From Mycobacterium sp. (GTDB lineage Bacteria > Actinomycetota > Actinomycetes > Mycobacteriales > Mycobacteriaceae), in contig JAHFVD010000015.1 of assembly GCA_023264735.1 (NCBI GenBank), positions 13,217 to 77,216 of the forward strand: DNA of 64,000 nucleotides, read 5' to 3'. This document shows, piece after piece, positions 1 through 8,759 of this stretch; within the stretch, counting starts at the first letter, position 1; every line of letters begins with the position of its first letter. The translations under genes were made by a program, and so were the position numbers. Under the pieces are notes generated by a model. It saw nothing but the letters and a program-made list of their open reading frames with translations. It was not told where the DNA came from and ran no database searches.

Positions 1-324
1 TCAGCTCCCCGAGAATTGGCCGTCTGCGCTGGGGTCCATGTCGTAGACCCTGGCGTGCAGCACGGTGCGATTACGCAGCGCGGCCCGCACCGCGCGGTGC
101 AGCCCGTCCTCGAGGTAGACGACGCCCTTCCACCTGACCGCATGCGGAAAGAGGTCGCCGTAGAAGGTGGAGTCCTCGGACAGCAGACGATCCAGCGCGA
201 GCACCGTGGTCGTGGTGACCAACTCGTCGAGGCGGATCTGTCGCGGCGGGATATGCGACCAGTCGCGGTAGGTCAGACCATGCTCGGGATACGGTTTGCC
301 CTCCCGAACGCCCTTGAAGATCAT
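1..324 (-). CDS. Conserved mycobacterial protein (Rv2375-like), ParB/sulfiredoxin-like fold suspected
   Basis: A 107-residue protein encoded divergently from hrcA, as Rv2375 is in M. tuberculosis. The ATG at 322-324 was chosen because conservation as I remember it begins at MIFKGV; an in-frame ATG 42 bases upstream is possible. The C-terminal half (VVYLEDGLHRAVRAALRN followed by LHARVYD) resembles the ParB N-terminal pattern in which a DGxHR stretch precedes a helix and a final strand; the N-terminal half carries IRLDELVTTT, like the first strand and helix of that fold. No signal peptide or membrane segment is visible. Its function is not known; a nucleotide- or DNA-related role is inference from fold resemblance only. 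The stop codon lies at the very edge of the window. Confidence 0.8.
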   Translation of the reverse strand: MIFKGVREGKPYPEHGLTYRDWSHIPPRQIRLDELVTTTTVLALDRLLSEDSTFYGDLFPHAVRWKGVVYLEDGLHRAVRAALRNRTVLHARVYDMDPSADGQFSGS

Positions 325-434
325 CGGGCCGTCGCCCTGCGCGCAGCCCCCCGACTCCGCATCCACATTGGAGCAAGGCTAGTCGCTGGCGGCCGGAATG
401 CCACCGGAGGGCGGGCTTGCCTCGACGGCGCGTG

Positions 435-461
435 ATGGCACTCGCAGTGCGTGGGTGCTAA
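435..461 (+). promoter_or_regulatory. CIRCE operator upstream of hrcA
   Basis: Half-site ATGGCACTC (435-443), nine-base spacer, half-site GGGTGCTAA (453-461). This matches the CIRCE consensus TTAGCACTC-N9-GAGTGCTAA with three mismatches. CIRCE is the HrcA binding site, so hrcA-dnaJ2 is probably autoregulated. It lies about 50 bases before the hrcA start, between the divergent genes. Confidence 0.85.
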
Positions 462-510
462 TTGAGCTGATACTGACCGTAAAATAGGGGCAACTTGGAG
501 GTGTACTCAG

Positions 511-1548
511 ATGGGAAGTGCCGACGACCGTCGCTTTGAGGTGCTGCGCGCGATCGTCGCCGACTTCGTCTCGACCAAGGAGCCGATCGGTTCCAAGGCC
601 CTCGTCGACCGCCACAACCTCGGCGTATCCAGCGCGACCGTGCGCAACGACATGGCGGTGCTGGAGGCCGAGGGGTACATCACCCAGCCCCACACGAGCT
701 CGGGGCGGGTGCCCACCGAGAAGGGCTACCGGGAGTTCGTCAACCGCATCGACGACGTCAAGCCGCTGTCATCGCCGGAACGCCGCGCGATCCTTCAATT
801 CCTGGAGTCCGGGGTCGACCTCGACGATGTGCTGCGCCGTGCGGTGAAACTGCTGGCCCAGCTGACCCGCCAGGTGGCGATCGTCCAGTACCCGACACTG
901 TCCACCTCGACGGTGCGTCACCTCGAGATCGTCTCGGTCACGCCCGCGCGCTTGCTGATGGTCGTCATCACCGATTCCGGCCGCGTCGACCAGCGCATCG
1001 TCGAACTGGGCGACACCATCGACGATCACCAGCTGTCCCAGCTGCGCGAGCTGCTCGGGCAGGCGCTCGAGGGTAAGCGGCTCGCGGCGGCCTCGGCCGC
1101 GGTGGCCGACCTGGCCGCCCGGCTCGACGGGTCCGGCGGGCTGGGCGACGCCGTCGGCCGCTCAGCGACCGTCCTGCTGGAGTCGCTGGTCGAGCACAAC
1201 GAGGAACGCCTGCTGATGGGCGGCACCGCGAACCTGACCCGCAACACCGCCGACTTCGGCGGGTCGCTGCGCTCGATCCTCGAAGCCCTCGAGGAGCAGG
1301 TGGTGGTCCTTCGGCTGCTGGCCGCCCAGCAGGAAGCGGGTAAGGTCACGGTGCGGATCGGCCATGAAACCGAGGCCGAGCAGATGGTCGGCACATCGGT
1401 GGTGACCACGACCTACGGCAGCTCGGGCACCGTCTACGGCGGCATGGGTGTCTTGGGGCCGACCAGAATGGACTATCCGGGGACTATTGCCAATGTCGCT
1501 GCGGTTGCGATGTACATCGGCGATGTCCTAGGACACCGGGCCGGATAA
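511..1548 (+). CDS. hrcA: Heat-inducible transcriptional repressor HrcA
   Basis: Full-length 345-residue HrcA. The N-terminal winged helix (about residues 1-105) contains the family stretches [22 protein letters not shown] and [12 protein letters not shown]. The central and C-terminal part is the GAF-like dimerisation region, ending in [17 protein letters not shown] as in other HrcA proteins. It represses chaperone genes by binding CIRCE, and a CIRCE copy sits upstream at 435-461. The ATG at 511 follows a good ribosome-binding site (TTGGAGG). dnaJ2 starts 25 bases downstream and is very likely cotranscribed. Confidence 0.97.
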   Translation: MGSADDRRFEVLRAIVADFVSTKEPIGSKALVDRHNLGVSSATVRNDMAVLEAEGYITQPHTSSGRVPTEKGYREFVNRIDDVKPLSSPERRAILQFLESGVDLDDVLRRAVKLLAQLTRQVAIVQYPTLSTSTVRHLEIVSVTPARLLMVVITDSGRVDQRIVELGDTIDDHQLSQLRELLGQALEGKRLAAASAAVADLAARLDGSGGLGDAVGRSATVLLESLVEHNEERLLMGGTANLTRNTADFGGSLRSILEALEEQVVVLRLLAAQQEAGKVTVRIGHETEAEQMVGTSVVTTTYGSSGTVYGGMGVLGPTRMDYPGTIANVAAVAMYIGDVLGHRAG

Positions 1549-1573
1549 CCGGCGGAATTTCGAAAGGTCAAGT

Positions 1574-2716
1574 GTGGCACGGGACTACTACGGCTTGCTC
1601 GGGGTGAGCCAGGGCGCCAGCGATCAGGAGATCAAGCGCGCCTATCGAAAGCTGGCCCGCGAACTGCATCCCGACGTCAATCCCGACGAGGCGGCCCAGC
1701 ACCGGTTCAAGGAGATCAGCGCCGCCTACGAGGTGCTCTCCGACCCGGAGAAGCGCCGCATCGTCGACCTCGGCGGCGACCCGCTGGAAAGCGCCGCCTC
1801 GGCCGCCAATGGATTCGGCGGCTTCGGTGGTTTGGGTGACGTGTTCGAGGCCTTCTTCGGCGGCGGTGGCGCATCGCGTGGCCCCGTCGGCCGGGTGCGC
1901 CCCGGCTCGGACTCGCTGCTGCGGATGCGGCTGGACCTGTCCGAGTGCGCCACCGGAGTGACCAAGCAGGTCACCGTCGACACCGCCGTGCTGTGCGACA
2001 TCTGCCAGGGCAAGGGAACCCACGGCGACTCCACCCCGGTCGCCTGCGATACCTGCGGCGGACGCGGCGAGGTGCAGACTGTCCAGCGCTCCTTGCTCGG
2101 GCAGGTGATGACCTCACGCCCCTGCCCGACCTGTCGCGGAGTCGGAGAGGTCATCCCCGATCCGTGCCACCGGTGCGGCGGCGACGGCCGGACCCGCGCC
2201 CGCCGCGATATCAGCGTCAAGATCCCCGCCGGAGTCGGCGACGGGATGCGAGTCCGGCTGGCCGCTCAGGGTGAGGTCGGCCCGGGCGGTGGCCCCGCGG
2301 GCGACCTCTACGTCGAAGTCCACGAGCAACAGCACGACATCTTCATCCGCGACGGCGACGACCTGCACTTCACCGTCTCGGTGCCGATGGTCGACGCCGC
2401 ACTCGGCACCACGGTCACCGTCGACGCCATTCTCGACGGACTGACCGAGATCACGATCGCGCCCGGCACCCAACCGGGCTCGGTGACGACGCTGCGCGGA
2501 CACGGTATGCCGCACCTGCGTTCGGGTGTTCGCGGGAACCTGCACGCGCACATCGAGGTGACGGTCCCCGGCAAGCTCGACGCACGGGCCAAGGAACTGC
2601 TCAGCGAGTTCAAGACGCGCAGCCATGCCGAGCCCGAGGTCAAGTCGACGCATGCCGGCGCCGCGAATTCCGGCGGCCTGTTCAACCGGCTGCGCGAGAC
2701 GTTCAGCGGCCGCTGA
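1574..2716 (+). CDS. dnaJ2: Chaperone protein DnaJ (DnaJ2)
   Basis: A 380-residue type I DnaJ, the Hsp40 partner of DnaK. The J domain occupies residues 2-67 with the HPD motif at 32-34. A Gly/Phe-rich stretch with GFGGFGG follows. Four zinc-binding CxxCxGxG repeats come next ([32 protein letters not shown]), then the substrate-binding C-terminal domain. The start is GTG at 1574, giving MARDYYGLL. The pairing with hrcA identifies it as the second mycobacterial DnaJ rather than the one in the dnaK operon. Confidence 0.97.
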   Translation: MARDYYGLLGVSQGASDQEIKRAYRKLARELHPDVNPDEAAQHRFKEISAAYEVLSDPEKRRIVDLGGDPLESAASAANGFGGFGGLGDVFEAFFGGGGASRGPVGRVRPGSDSLLRMRLDLSECATGVTKQVTVDTAVLCDICQGKGTHGDSTPVACDTCGGRGEVQTVQRSLLGQVMTSRPCPTCRGVGEVIPDPCHRCGGDGRTRARRDISVKIPAGVGDGMRVRLAAQGEVGPGGGPAGDLYVEVHEQQHDIFIRDGDDLHFTVSVPMVDAALGTTVTVDAILDGLTEITIAPGTQPGSVTTLRGHGMPHLRSGVRGNLHAHIEVTVPGKLDARAKELLSEFKTRSHAEPEVKSTHAGAANSGGLFNRLRETFSGR

Positions 2717-2720
2717 GGCG

Positions 2721-3473
2721 TTGGCCGACACCCTGTTCTACGCCGACGCCATCCCGGCCGTCGGGCAACTCGCCGTGGTTGAGGGCGACGAGGGCTTCCA
2801 CGCCGCCACAGTGCGGCGCATCCGCCCGGGCGAGGCGCTGGTGCTGTCCGACGGTGCAGGCGCGCTGGCCCGCTGCGGGGTCGAGAGCACTAGTAAGCGC
2901 GGATTCTCGGCCCGGGTGCTGGAGTACTGGACGGCAGCCCGCCCCGCCCCGACGGTGACTGTTGCGCAAGGCATTCCGAAATCGGAACGCTCAGAGCTGG
3001 CGATCGAACTGGCCACCGAAGCGGGTGCCGACGACTTCATCGCCTGGCAGGCGGACCGGTGTGTCGCGCGCTGGGACGGCGAGCGTGCGGAGAAGGGGCT
3101 GCGCCGCTGGCGCGCGGTGGCGCGCTCGGCCGCCCGGCAGTCGCGGCGCGCCTACATCCCGGACATCAGTGGGCCGGTGGCGAAGGCCGCTCTGGTGGCG
3201 CAGGTCGTCGAGCGGGTGGGCGCCGGTGGACTGGTTCTGGCGTTGCACGAATCCGCCGACCGTCCATTGGCTGAACTGCCTGTGGCGCAAGCACATTCGA
3301 TCATGCTGATCGTGGGGCCCGAAGGCGGGATCAGCGACAGCGAGCTCGAAGCGCTGGTCGCAGTGGGCGCCACGGCGGTCCGGTTGGGTCCCACGGTGCT
3401 GCGCACCACGACCGCGGCTGCCGTCGCGTTGGGTGCGCTGGGGGTTCTGACGCCCCGCTGGTCGATCACCTGA
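2721..3473 (+). CDS. rsmE: 16S rRNA (uracil-1498-N3)-methyltransferase RsmE
   Basis: A 250-residue SPOUT-class methyltransferase that methylates U1498 of 16S rRNA using S-adenosylmethionine. The N-terminal PUA-like region contains [13 protein letters not shown]. The C-terminal knotted domain has the SAM-binding motifs [13 protein letters not shown] and [12 protein letters not shown]. The start is taken as TTG at 2721, four bases after the dnaJ2 stop, because homology begins at this point; no ATG or GTG is available nearby. The gene ends against a convergent LuxR-type gene eight bases away. Confidence 0.93.
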   Translation: MADTLFYADAIPAVGQLAVVEGDEGFHAATVRRIRPGEALVLSDGAGALARCGVESTSKRGFSARVLEYWTAARPAPTVTVAQGIPKSERSELAIELATEAGADDFIAWQADRCVARWDGERAEKGLRRWRAVARSAARQSRRAYIPDISGPVAKAALVAQVVERVGAGGLVLALHESADRPLAELPVAQAHSIMLIVGPEGGISDSELEALVAVGATAVRLGPTVLRTTTAAAVALGALGVLTPRWSIT

Positions 3474-3485
3474 TCCCGGATCAGG
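3469..3485. terminator. Short palindrome spanning the two convergent stop codons
   Basis: CCTGATC-CCG-GATCAGG forms a perfect 7-bp stem and includes the stop codons of rsmE (+) and of the LuxR-type gene (-). It could act as a shared bidirectional hairpin terminator. No T-run follows, so this is only suggestive. Confidence 0.35.
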
Positions 3486-4668
3486 CCGGGTCGGGCCGGG
3501 CCGCCAGCCGCGCATAGATCGACGCGGCCTCGGCGCGATTGCTCGCATGCAGTTTCCGAAGTACCCGCTTCACATGGGATTTGACCGTGCCGGGGGTGAT
3601 CACCAGTTCGTCGGCGATCTGCTGGTTGGTCCGGCCGTCGGCCATCAGCCGCAGCACCTCGGCCTCGCGGCGGGTCAACATGTCGTGCACCCGCGACTCG
3701 ACCTCGGCCAGCCGGCGGCTGGCCGGGCTGCGCTCGGCCGGCTCGACTTTCCTCAGCTCCAAGTCAGCGTCCTGCAATGCCTGAGCAGCCTGCTCGGCGG
3801 TGGCCAGCGCGCTGCGCACCTCGGCGTGCTGGCGGCGCATCCGTTCCATCAGCACGGTGCGTTCGAAGGCGTAGCCGAACCCCTCGGCGAATGCCCATAC
3901 CGTGTCGCGGTCGATCTCATCGACGGTCCGCCCGGAGTACAGCCGGTCGGCGTGCAGGAAGCCGATCACCCTTCCGGTCGGCATGACCGGGGCCGCGACA
4001 TAGGAGTGGGTCAGCGAGAAGTCGATGATCGGGCGGTTGACGCGCGGATCATTTTGGGCGTCGCGCACGATTTCCGGTGCATGCCTTCGGATCATCTGCG
4101 TCTCGAGCAGCATGTGGTCCAGCGGCGGGGCGACGGACTGGGCGAAGGCGACCATCTTCTCGGCGCCCTCGACGTCGTCGCCAAAGTACGCTGCCTCCAT
4201 CACCATTCGGCCCTCGTGGACCCGGAACAGCACGGCCCGGTCGAACCCGCACGACTCGACGAGCTCACGCGGGGCACGGTCGACGATCTTGGCCACCTCG
4301 TCGATCGCACGCAGTTTGGACAGGCCTTCCTGCACCCGCAGCAACGCCAGCGTCCTGCGCCGGGCGGAGTCCTCGATCAGCTGGCGCTCCAGCAGAGACA
4401 GATCGAGCACCGCCTCCAACGCGGCCAGTGCCTTCTCGTCGCCGAGGCCTTCCAGCGCGTCGCGCACCAGGGTGGCATGGGCGTCGATGGTGTCGGCGAC
4501 GGCCCGGATCGGGTCGTCGGCGCGCTCGACGATGCCCAGCCGGCAGGCCTCGTCGTAGCGGCGCGTCACCGCGCTGGTCGGGGGTTGTTTGGACGCCCAG
4601 CCGGGGTGATTGCCGTCGACGAGCGCGGTCACGGGCAGCGAGTCAAGAGAATCAGTGGTGGCGGTCAC
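3481..4668 (-). CDS. GAF-domain LuxR-family transcriptional regulator
   Basis: A 395-residue regulator. Residues about 135-290 form a GAF-like sensory region (helix LSKLRAIDEVAKIVDRAPRE and the stretch VIGFLHADRLYSGRTVDEID). A coiled-coil-like segment follows, then a C-terminal LuxR HTH of about 55 residues (LTRREAEVLRLMADGRTNQ...TVKSHVKRVLRKL). There is no receiver domain or Walker motif, so the signal is probably a small molecule bound by the GAF domain. It is divergent from the P450 gene across a 117-bp gap and is the obvious candidate to control it. The ATG start is at 4668. Confidence 0.9.
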   Translation of the reverse strand: MTATTDSLDSLPVTALVDGNHPGWASKQPPTSAVTRRYDEACRLGIVERADDPIRAVADTIDAHATLVRDALEGLGDEKALAALEAVLDLSLLERQLIEDSARRRTLALLRVQEGLSKLRAIDEVAKIVDRAPRELVESCGFDRAVLFRVHEGRMVMEAAYFGDDVEGAEKMVAFAQSVAPPLDHMLLETQMIRRHAPEIVRDAQNDPRVNRPIIDFSLTHSYVAAPVMPTGRVIGFLHADRLYSGRTVDEIDRDTVWAFAEGFGYAFERTVLMERMRRQHAEVRSALATAEQAAQALQDADLELRKVEPAERSPASRRLAEVESRVHDMLTRREAEVLRLMADGRTNQQIADELVITPGTVKSHVKRVLRKLHASNRAEAASIYARLAARPDPA

Positions 4669-4785
4669 AGTGAGCCGATCGTCTCACCACTAATGGGGCA
4701 GTAGGCGCAAAACCGCCCGGTCGGGAGCGCAACTGACCCCCATCGGGATATCGACCGGCCCCCTATCAGCATCGAGGCTATTTGC

Positions 4786-6024
4786 ATGACCTCGACCACC
4801 GCTTCTGCACTTCAACTGCTGACGACCCCCGAGGGGATCGCAAACCCCTACCCGCTCTTCGAGCAACTGCGGGATTCCTCGCCGGTGGCGGGCTACCAGG
4901 ACTGGCCTCCGGGAACCGTGCCCGGCGCCGACGAACCGGTCACCGCGTGGGCGTTGTTCCGCCACGACCAGGTGCTTGCGGCCGCCCGCGACGGCGAGAC
5001 GTTCTCGTCCCGTGACCCCATCCAGGAGGCGTCGTCGGCCCCGAGCCTGATGCTGGTCAACACCGACCCGCCCGCGCACACCGGCGAACGCAAACTGGTC
5101 AGCCAGGCATTCTCGCCGCGGCGCATCCGCAGGCTCGAGAACTGGCTCGCCGAACTGGTGCCGGTCCTGCTCGCCGATTTCGACGCCCGCACCCGCGACG
5201 GTGATCCCGACGTCATGGAGTTCGCCGACGAGGTGCCCACCCGCGCGATGGTCCGGCTGCTGGGCCTGCCCGACGGCGACCACGTCCGCTTCAAGAACTG
5301 GGCCAACGCCTTCATGCTGTCGTCGACGATGACACCCGAGGAGCGGATGGCCAGCAACGCCGACATGGTGACCGCGTTCACCGAGCGGGTCATCGAACAC
5401 AGTGCCCGCCTTGATGATTCGCAGGATGTCGAGGACGCCGAGGATCTGATCTCGGCGCTACTGCGGGCCGAACTCGACGGAGAGCGGCTCACCCCGGAGC
5501 AGATCGTGCGGCTCTGCGTGACGTTGGTGGTGGCAGGCAGCGAGACGACGACCTACCTGATCGGCAGTGTCCTGCACGCCATGGCGCGTGAGCCTGCGGT
5601 GACGGCCCGGCTGCGGGCCGACCGCTCGTTGGTGAGCACCTTCATCGAGGAGGTCGCGCGGCTCACCGGGCCGCAACGGTTGTTCCGCATCGCGACCCGT
5701 GACGTCGAGATCGACGGCGCCCAGATCAAGAAGGGGGAGTGGGTGGCGCTGTTCTTCGGATCGGCCAACCACGATCCGGCCGTCTTCGAAGATCCCGAAC
5801 GCCTGGACCTGGACCGGCCGAACATCCGCCAGCACCTGGCCTTCGGTCACGGCCTGCACTTCTGCCTGGGCGCGCCGTTGGCCCGGCTGGAGGTGGTCTC
5901 GGTCGTCAACGCGGTGCTGGACCGCTATTCGGTGATCGGCCTGTCCGAGGAACCGGGTGTGCGGCAGACCGCCAGCCTGCTCACCAACGGATTCGTCCGC
6001 CTGCCGCTGCAGCTGGCCCGATGA
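4786..6024 (+). CDS. Cytochrome P450
   Basis: A 412-residue soluble bacterial P450. The oxygen-activating I-helix motif AGSETT lies near residues 250-255. The ExxR motif is E289-R292. The heme-binding stretch FGHGLHFCLGAPLAR carries the axial cysteine at about 360. Length and layout are typical of class I actinobacterial P450s that need ferredoxin and a reductase; neither is encoded next to it. It overlaps the downstream SnoaL-like gene by four bases (ATGA), so the two are translationally coupled. The substrate cannot be read from the sequence. Confidence 0.95.
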   Translation: MTSTTASALQLLTTPEGIANPYPLFEQLRDSSPVAGYQDWPPGTVPGADEPVTAWALFRHDQVLAAARDGETFSSRDPIQEASSAPSLMLVNTDPPAHTGERKLVSQAFSPRRIRRLENWLAELVPVLLADFDARTRDGDPDVMEFADEVPTRAMVRLLGLPDGDHVRFKNWANAFMLSSTMTPEERMASNADMVTAFTERVIEHSARLDDSQDVEDAEDLISALLRAELDGERLTPEQIVRLCVTLVVAGSETTTYLIGSVLHAMAREPAVTARLRADRSLVSTFIEEVARLTGPQRLFRIATRDVEIDGAQIKKGEWVALFFGSANHDPAVFEDPERLDLDRPNIRQHLAFGHGLHFCLGAPLARLEVVSVVNAVLDRYSVIGLSEEPGVRQTASLLTNGFVRLPLQLAR

Positions 6025-6431
6025 CCACCGTCGAGAGCGGCAACATCGCCGCCACCAAAGCGATCTACGCGGCGGTTCCCGCCGGTGATCTGGAAACCGC
6101 ACTGAGCCATATGGATCCGGAAGTCCGGATCACCTACTACGGCAGCGACGCCACCCCGTATGCCGGGGACTACCACGGCATCGAGGGGGCAAAAGAGTTC
6201 TTCACCATCGTCGGCAGCCACATCCAGATCACGGCGATGGAACCGTGGCTGTTCATCGAAGACGGGGACAACCTGGCGGTCTGGGGGCACCAGACGTTCG
6301 TGCGGTCGGCCACCGGGCATACCTGGGAGTCGGAGTTCGCGCACATCATCGCGCTGCGCGACGGCAAGTGGCTGCACTTCCGGGATTTCATGAACTCCGC
6401 ACTGACCCACGACGCGTTCACCCGCGACTAG
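6021..6431 (+). CDS. SnoaL/NTF2-like protein
   Basis: A 136-residue single-domain protein with the NTF2-like cone fold (IYAAVPAGDLETALSHMDPEVRI at the start; HIIALRDGKWLHFRDFMNS near the end). Members are small cyclases, isomerases or dehydratases, or simply ligand-binding proteins. Its ATG overlaps the P450 stop, so it probably acts on the P450 substrate or product. The substrate is unknown. Confidence 0.85.
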   Translation: MTTVESGNIAATKAIYAAVPAGDLETALSHMDPEVRITYYGSDATPYAGDYHGIEGAKEFFTIVGSHIQITAMEPWLFIEDGDNLAVWGHQTFVRSATGHTWESEFAHIIALRDGKWLHFRDFMNSALTHDAFTRD

Positions 6432-6435
6432 CGCG

Positions 6436-7071
6436 TCAGAGGCGGGCGCCCAGCGTGGCCACCCCGTCACCGTCGAGGTGCGCCAGCGCCAGGGGCCGGC
6501 CGGCCAGCACCGACGCCAGGTGTGCGGCCGACCCGGTGACGCGTGGCCCGGCGGCGCCCCGGCGCCATCCGACGTCGTGGGCGTGCAGGGTCAGGCCGCT
6601 CGCCCGGGATCGGGCGGGGATGAACGGATTAGGCACGCGCACTTGTGTTTCGAGGACCGCGGTCAGGGCATCGGGCGGCACCTCCGGCTCGCGGCCGATC
6701 GCCAGCGCGATGTCGAGTTCGTGGATCACGTGGTCGCCGAGTAGTAGTCGCGGCGGGAACACCCGGCCGATGCCACGGGGCGCGTCGATCAGGGCGGTGA
6801 GGTCGTCGATCAACTCGGCCGGTGTCCGGCGCCTCGCGTGCTGGCGTGCCAGCGCACAGTTCGCGTGATCGAATGACCCGCTGTGCCTGACCATCTCGGT
6901 CGCCATCGGCAGCGGCGGGGCCTGGTAGCCGTAGGCGATATGGGCGAGCACCTCGTGGTTGGTCCAGCCCGCGCACAAGCTTGCCTGCTGCCAGTCCGCG
7001 GCGGACAACGACCTCGCGAACTCGGCAAGCCGGAGATCGTTGCGCCGCAACAGCTCACGCCGGGTGGACAT
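6436..7071 (-). CDS. Maleylpyruvate isomerase / DinB-type mycothiol-dependent family protein
   Basis: A 211-residue member of the MDMPI/DinB-like four-helix family. The N-terminal bundle holds the usual AGWTNHEVLAHIA stretch, and a further LGDHVIHELDIALA segment supplies another metal-ligand histidine. These enzymes typically use mycothiol, the actinobacterial thiol, in isomerisation or detoxification. The ATG at 7071 was chosen over an upstream in-frame start because MSTRRELL opens the typical first helix. It overlaps the 3' end of the upstream hydrolase gene by 17 bases, so the two form an operon. Confidence 0.8.
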   Translation of the reverse strand: MSTRRELLRRNDLRLAEFARSLSAADWQQASLCAGWTNHEVLAHIAYGYQAPPLPMATEMVRHSGSFDHANCALARQHARRRTPAELIDDLTALIDAPRGIGRVFPPRLLLGDHVIHELDIALAIGREPEVPPDALTAVLETQVRVPNPFIPARSRASGLTLHAHDVGWRRGAAGPRVTGSAAHLASVLAGRPLALAHLDGDGVATLGARL

Positions 7072-7957
7072 CGAGGTGCTTCCGCAAGAAGGTGGTTTGG
7101 TCGGCGAGAAGTTGTGGCAGCAGGGGCGGGTGATAGACGTCGAAGTGGTCGGCGTCGTAATGGCGGGCCTCACCGCGCGGGGCCCGGCGTGCGATGTCTT
7201 CTGCGCGTTGGGGATCCATCAGCGTCTCGCGGTCGCTGACGCAGACCAGCGCCGGCGCGGTGATGCGCGACGCCGTGCGAACCGCGGTCGTGACCGCGAT
7301 CTCCGCGACGTCGGACGCGCCCACCCGGTTGTCGAAGTAGCCGCCGGGGGAGACTGTCGAGTTCCAGCCCTCCAGCGCGCCCGGCGCCGTCACCGCCGCC
7401 GTGCTGCCCGGGGTGCCCACGACGGGGATGTAATGCGGTGTCCGCCCCACGAGGCGCCGGCTGAGGTCGTTGAGGATCGCCGGGGTGAGACGCAGCATCG
7501 CGCCGAGTCCCAGTTGGCGGACCACCGCCGGACCGTCGACGATCGGGCATTGCACCACCACCGCCGCCACGTCGTCGCGGGCGGCCGCGACGCGCAGGGC
7601 GTGCATCGCGCCCAGGCTGGTACCCCACAGGCCGACCCGGCCGGTGTCGATGTCCGGCAGGCCGGCCAGGAACTCGAACGCGGCGTGGACATCCTGCTGG
7701 TGTTTGCGCAGGCTCAGTCGCTGGCGCGGGAAACCGCCCGATGCGCCGAGGCCGCGGTAGTCGAACGCCAGCGTGGCGATTCCCGCCTGGCTGAAGTGCT
7801 GTTCGTACTGATCGAGCGACATCGTGTGGTTGGCGCCGAATCCGTGGACGAGCACCAGGCCGGGATGTGGCCCTGGGCCGGACGGCCGGGTCAGCCAGGC
7901 GGCGCAGGTCGCGCCATTCGAGTCGAAGGTCAGCGTGGTGTGGGTGTCGGGCGGCAT
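7055..7957 (-). CDS. Alpha/beta hydrolase (dienelactone hydrolase/peptidase-like)
   Basis: A 300-residue alpha/beta hydrolase. The oxyanion region is LVLVHGFGANHT; the nucleophile elbow is GTSLG with serine as nucleophile; the acid and histidine come late (CVSDRETLMDP and YDADHFDVYHPP). It resembles X-Pro-peptidase/dienelactone-like hydrolases. The gene is divergent from a TetR gene, and two palindromic operators lie between them, so it is probably induced by the ligand of that TetR. Substrate unknown. Confidence 0.88.
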   Translation of the reverse strand: MPPDTHTTLTFDSNGATCAAWLTRPSGPGPHPGLVLVHGFGANHTMSLDQYEQHFSQAGIATLAFDYRGLGASGGFPRQRLSLRKHQQDVHAAFEFLAGLPDIDTGRVGLWGTSLGAMHALRVAAARDDVAAVVVQCPIVDGPAVVRQLGLGAMLRLTPAILNDLSRRLVGRTPHYIPVVGTPGSTAAVTAPGALEGWNSTVSPGGYFDNRVGASDVAEIAVTTAVRTASRITAPALVCVSDRETLMDPQRAEDIARRAPRGEARHYDADHFDVYHPPLLPQLLADQTTFLRKHLDVHPA

Positions 7958-7970
7958 CGGGTCTCCTGAT

Positions 7971-8010
7971 ACGTACGGTGTACGTGAACCGTAACGCGTA
8001 CGATGTACGT
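7971..8010. promoter_or_regulatory. Twin TetR-type operators between the divergent hydrolase and tetR genes
   Basis: Two copies of the same palindrome: ACGTAC-GGT-GTACGT at 7971-7985 (perfect 6-bp arms) and GCGTAC-GAT-GTACGT at 7996-8010 (one mismatch). The centres are 25 bp apart. The location suggests simultaneous control of both divergent genes by the adjacent TetR protein. Confidence 0.75.
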
Positions 8011-8034
8011 GTCAAGAGGAAGGGGATTTCGCCG

Positions 8035-8709
8035 ATGCGGCCACGCTTCACGATCGACGAGATCCAGACCGCGGCACTGCAGATCGTGGACCGCGACGGG
8101 CTGGCCGGGCTGAGCATGCGAACGCTCGCCGCCGCACTGGGCACCGGCGCGATGACCTTCTACAACTACGTCCGCGACCGAGATCAGTTGGAGGAGTTGG
8201 TCGCAGAGGCGGTGATCGCCAGTGTCGAACTGCCCGATATCGGCGGCGACTGGCTCGGCGATGTCCGGGCCATCGCCAGGGCGATGTGGCAGGGAGTGCG
8301 GGCGCACCCGAACGCCATTCCGCTGGTGCTGACCCGGCGCACGGTGTCGCCGTCGAGCTATGCCGCGGCCGAGCGGCTCGTCGATGCGCTGAGCCGCGGG
8401 AATCTCGACGACACCGCCCTGCTGGGTGCGTTCCGGGCCGTGCTCAGCCTGGTTATGGGGAGCGCGCAGGTCGAGCTGGCAGGCCCGCTGGCCGGCGCTG
8501 GTCGGGACGAGCAACAGCGGCAGGTGGCCGCCCAGATCGGGGCGCTGGCGTCGGATCGGCACCGTCGCCTCGCTGCCCTGGCCGAGGTGAGCCAGCGATC
8601 CTCGGCGACGGCGGACTTCGAGCGTGCGCTCGAGCTGCTGCTGGTGGGCATACAGGCCAGCGCCCAGACGTTAACGACTTCACCGGGTCACGGCCCGGCG
8701 GTAAGATGA
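8035..8709 (+). CDS. TetR-family transcriptional regulator
   Basis: A 224-residue TetR protein. The N-terminal HTH spans about residues 8-52 (IVDRDGLAGLSMRTLAAALG, then MTFYNYVRDRDQLEELV). The C-terminal half is a TetR_C-type ligand-binding region with no clear ligand signature. The ATG at 8035 follows AGGAAGGGG. Two palindromes upstream are the probable operators, giving autoregulation and repression of the divergent hydrolase operon. Confidence 0.92.
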   Translation: MRPRFTIDEIQTAALQIVDRDGLAGLSMRTLAAALGTGAMTFYNYVRDRDQLEELVAEAVIASVELPDIGGDWLGDVRAIARAMWQGVRAHPNAIPLVLTRRTVSPSSYAAAERLVDALSRGNLDDTALLGAFRAVLSLVMGSAQVELAGPLAGAGRDEQQRQVAAQIGALASDRHRRLAALAEVSQRSSATADFERALELLLVGIQASAQTLTTSPGHGPAVR

Positions 8710-8759
8710 ACCAACAGGCAAACTCGCCCAACCTCCAGGAAGCAGGCATCGAAGACCAC

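Noticed and set aside
3547..4704. 385-codon plus-strand frame opposite the GAF-LuxR gene
   Set aside because: Antisense to a gene with clear GAF and HTH motifs; composition typical of a shadow frame.
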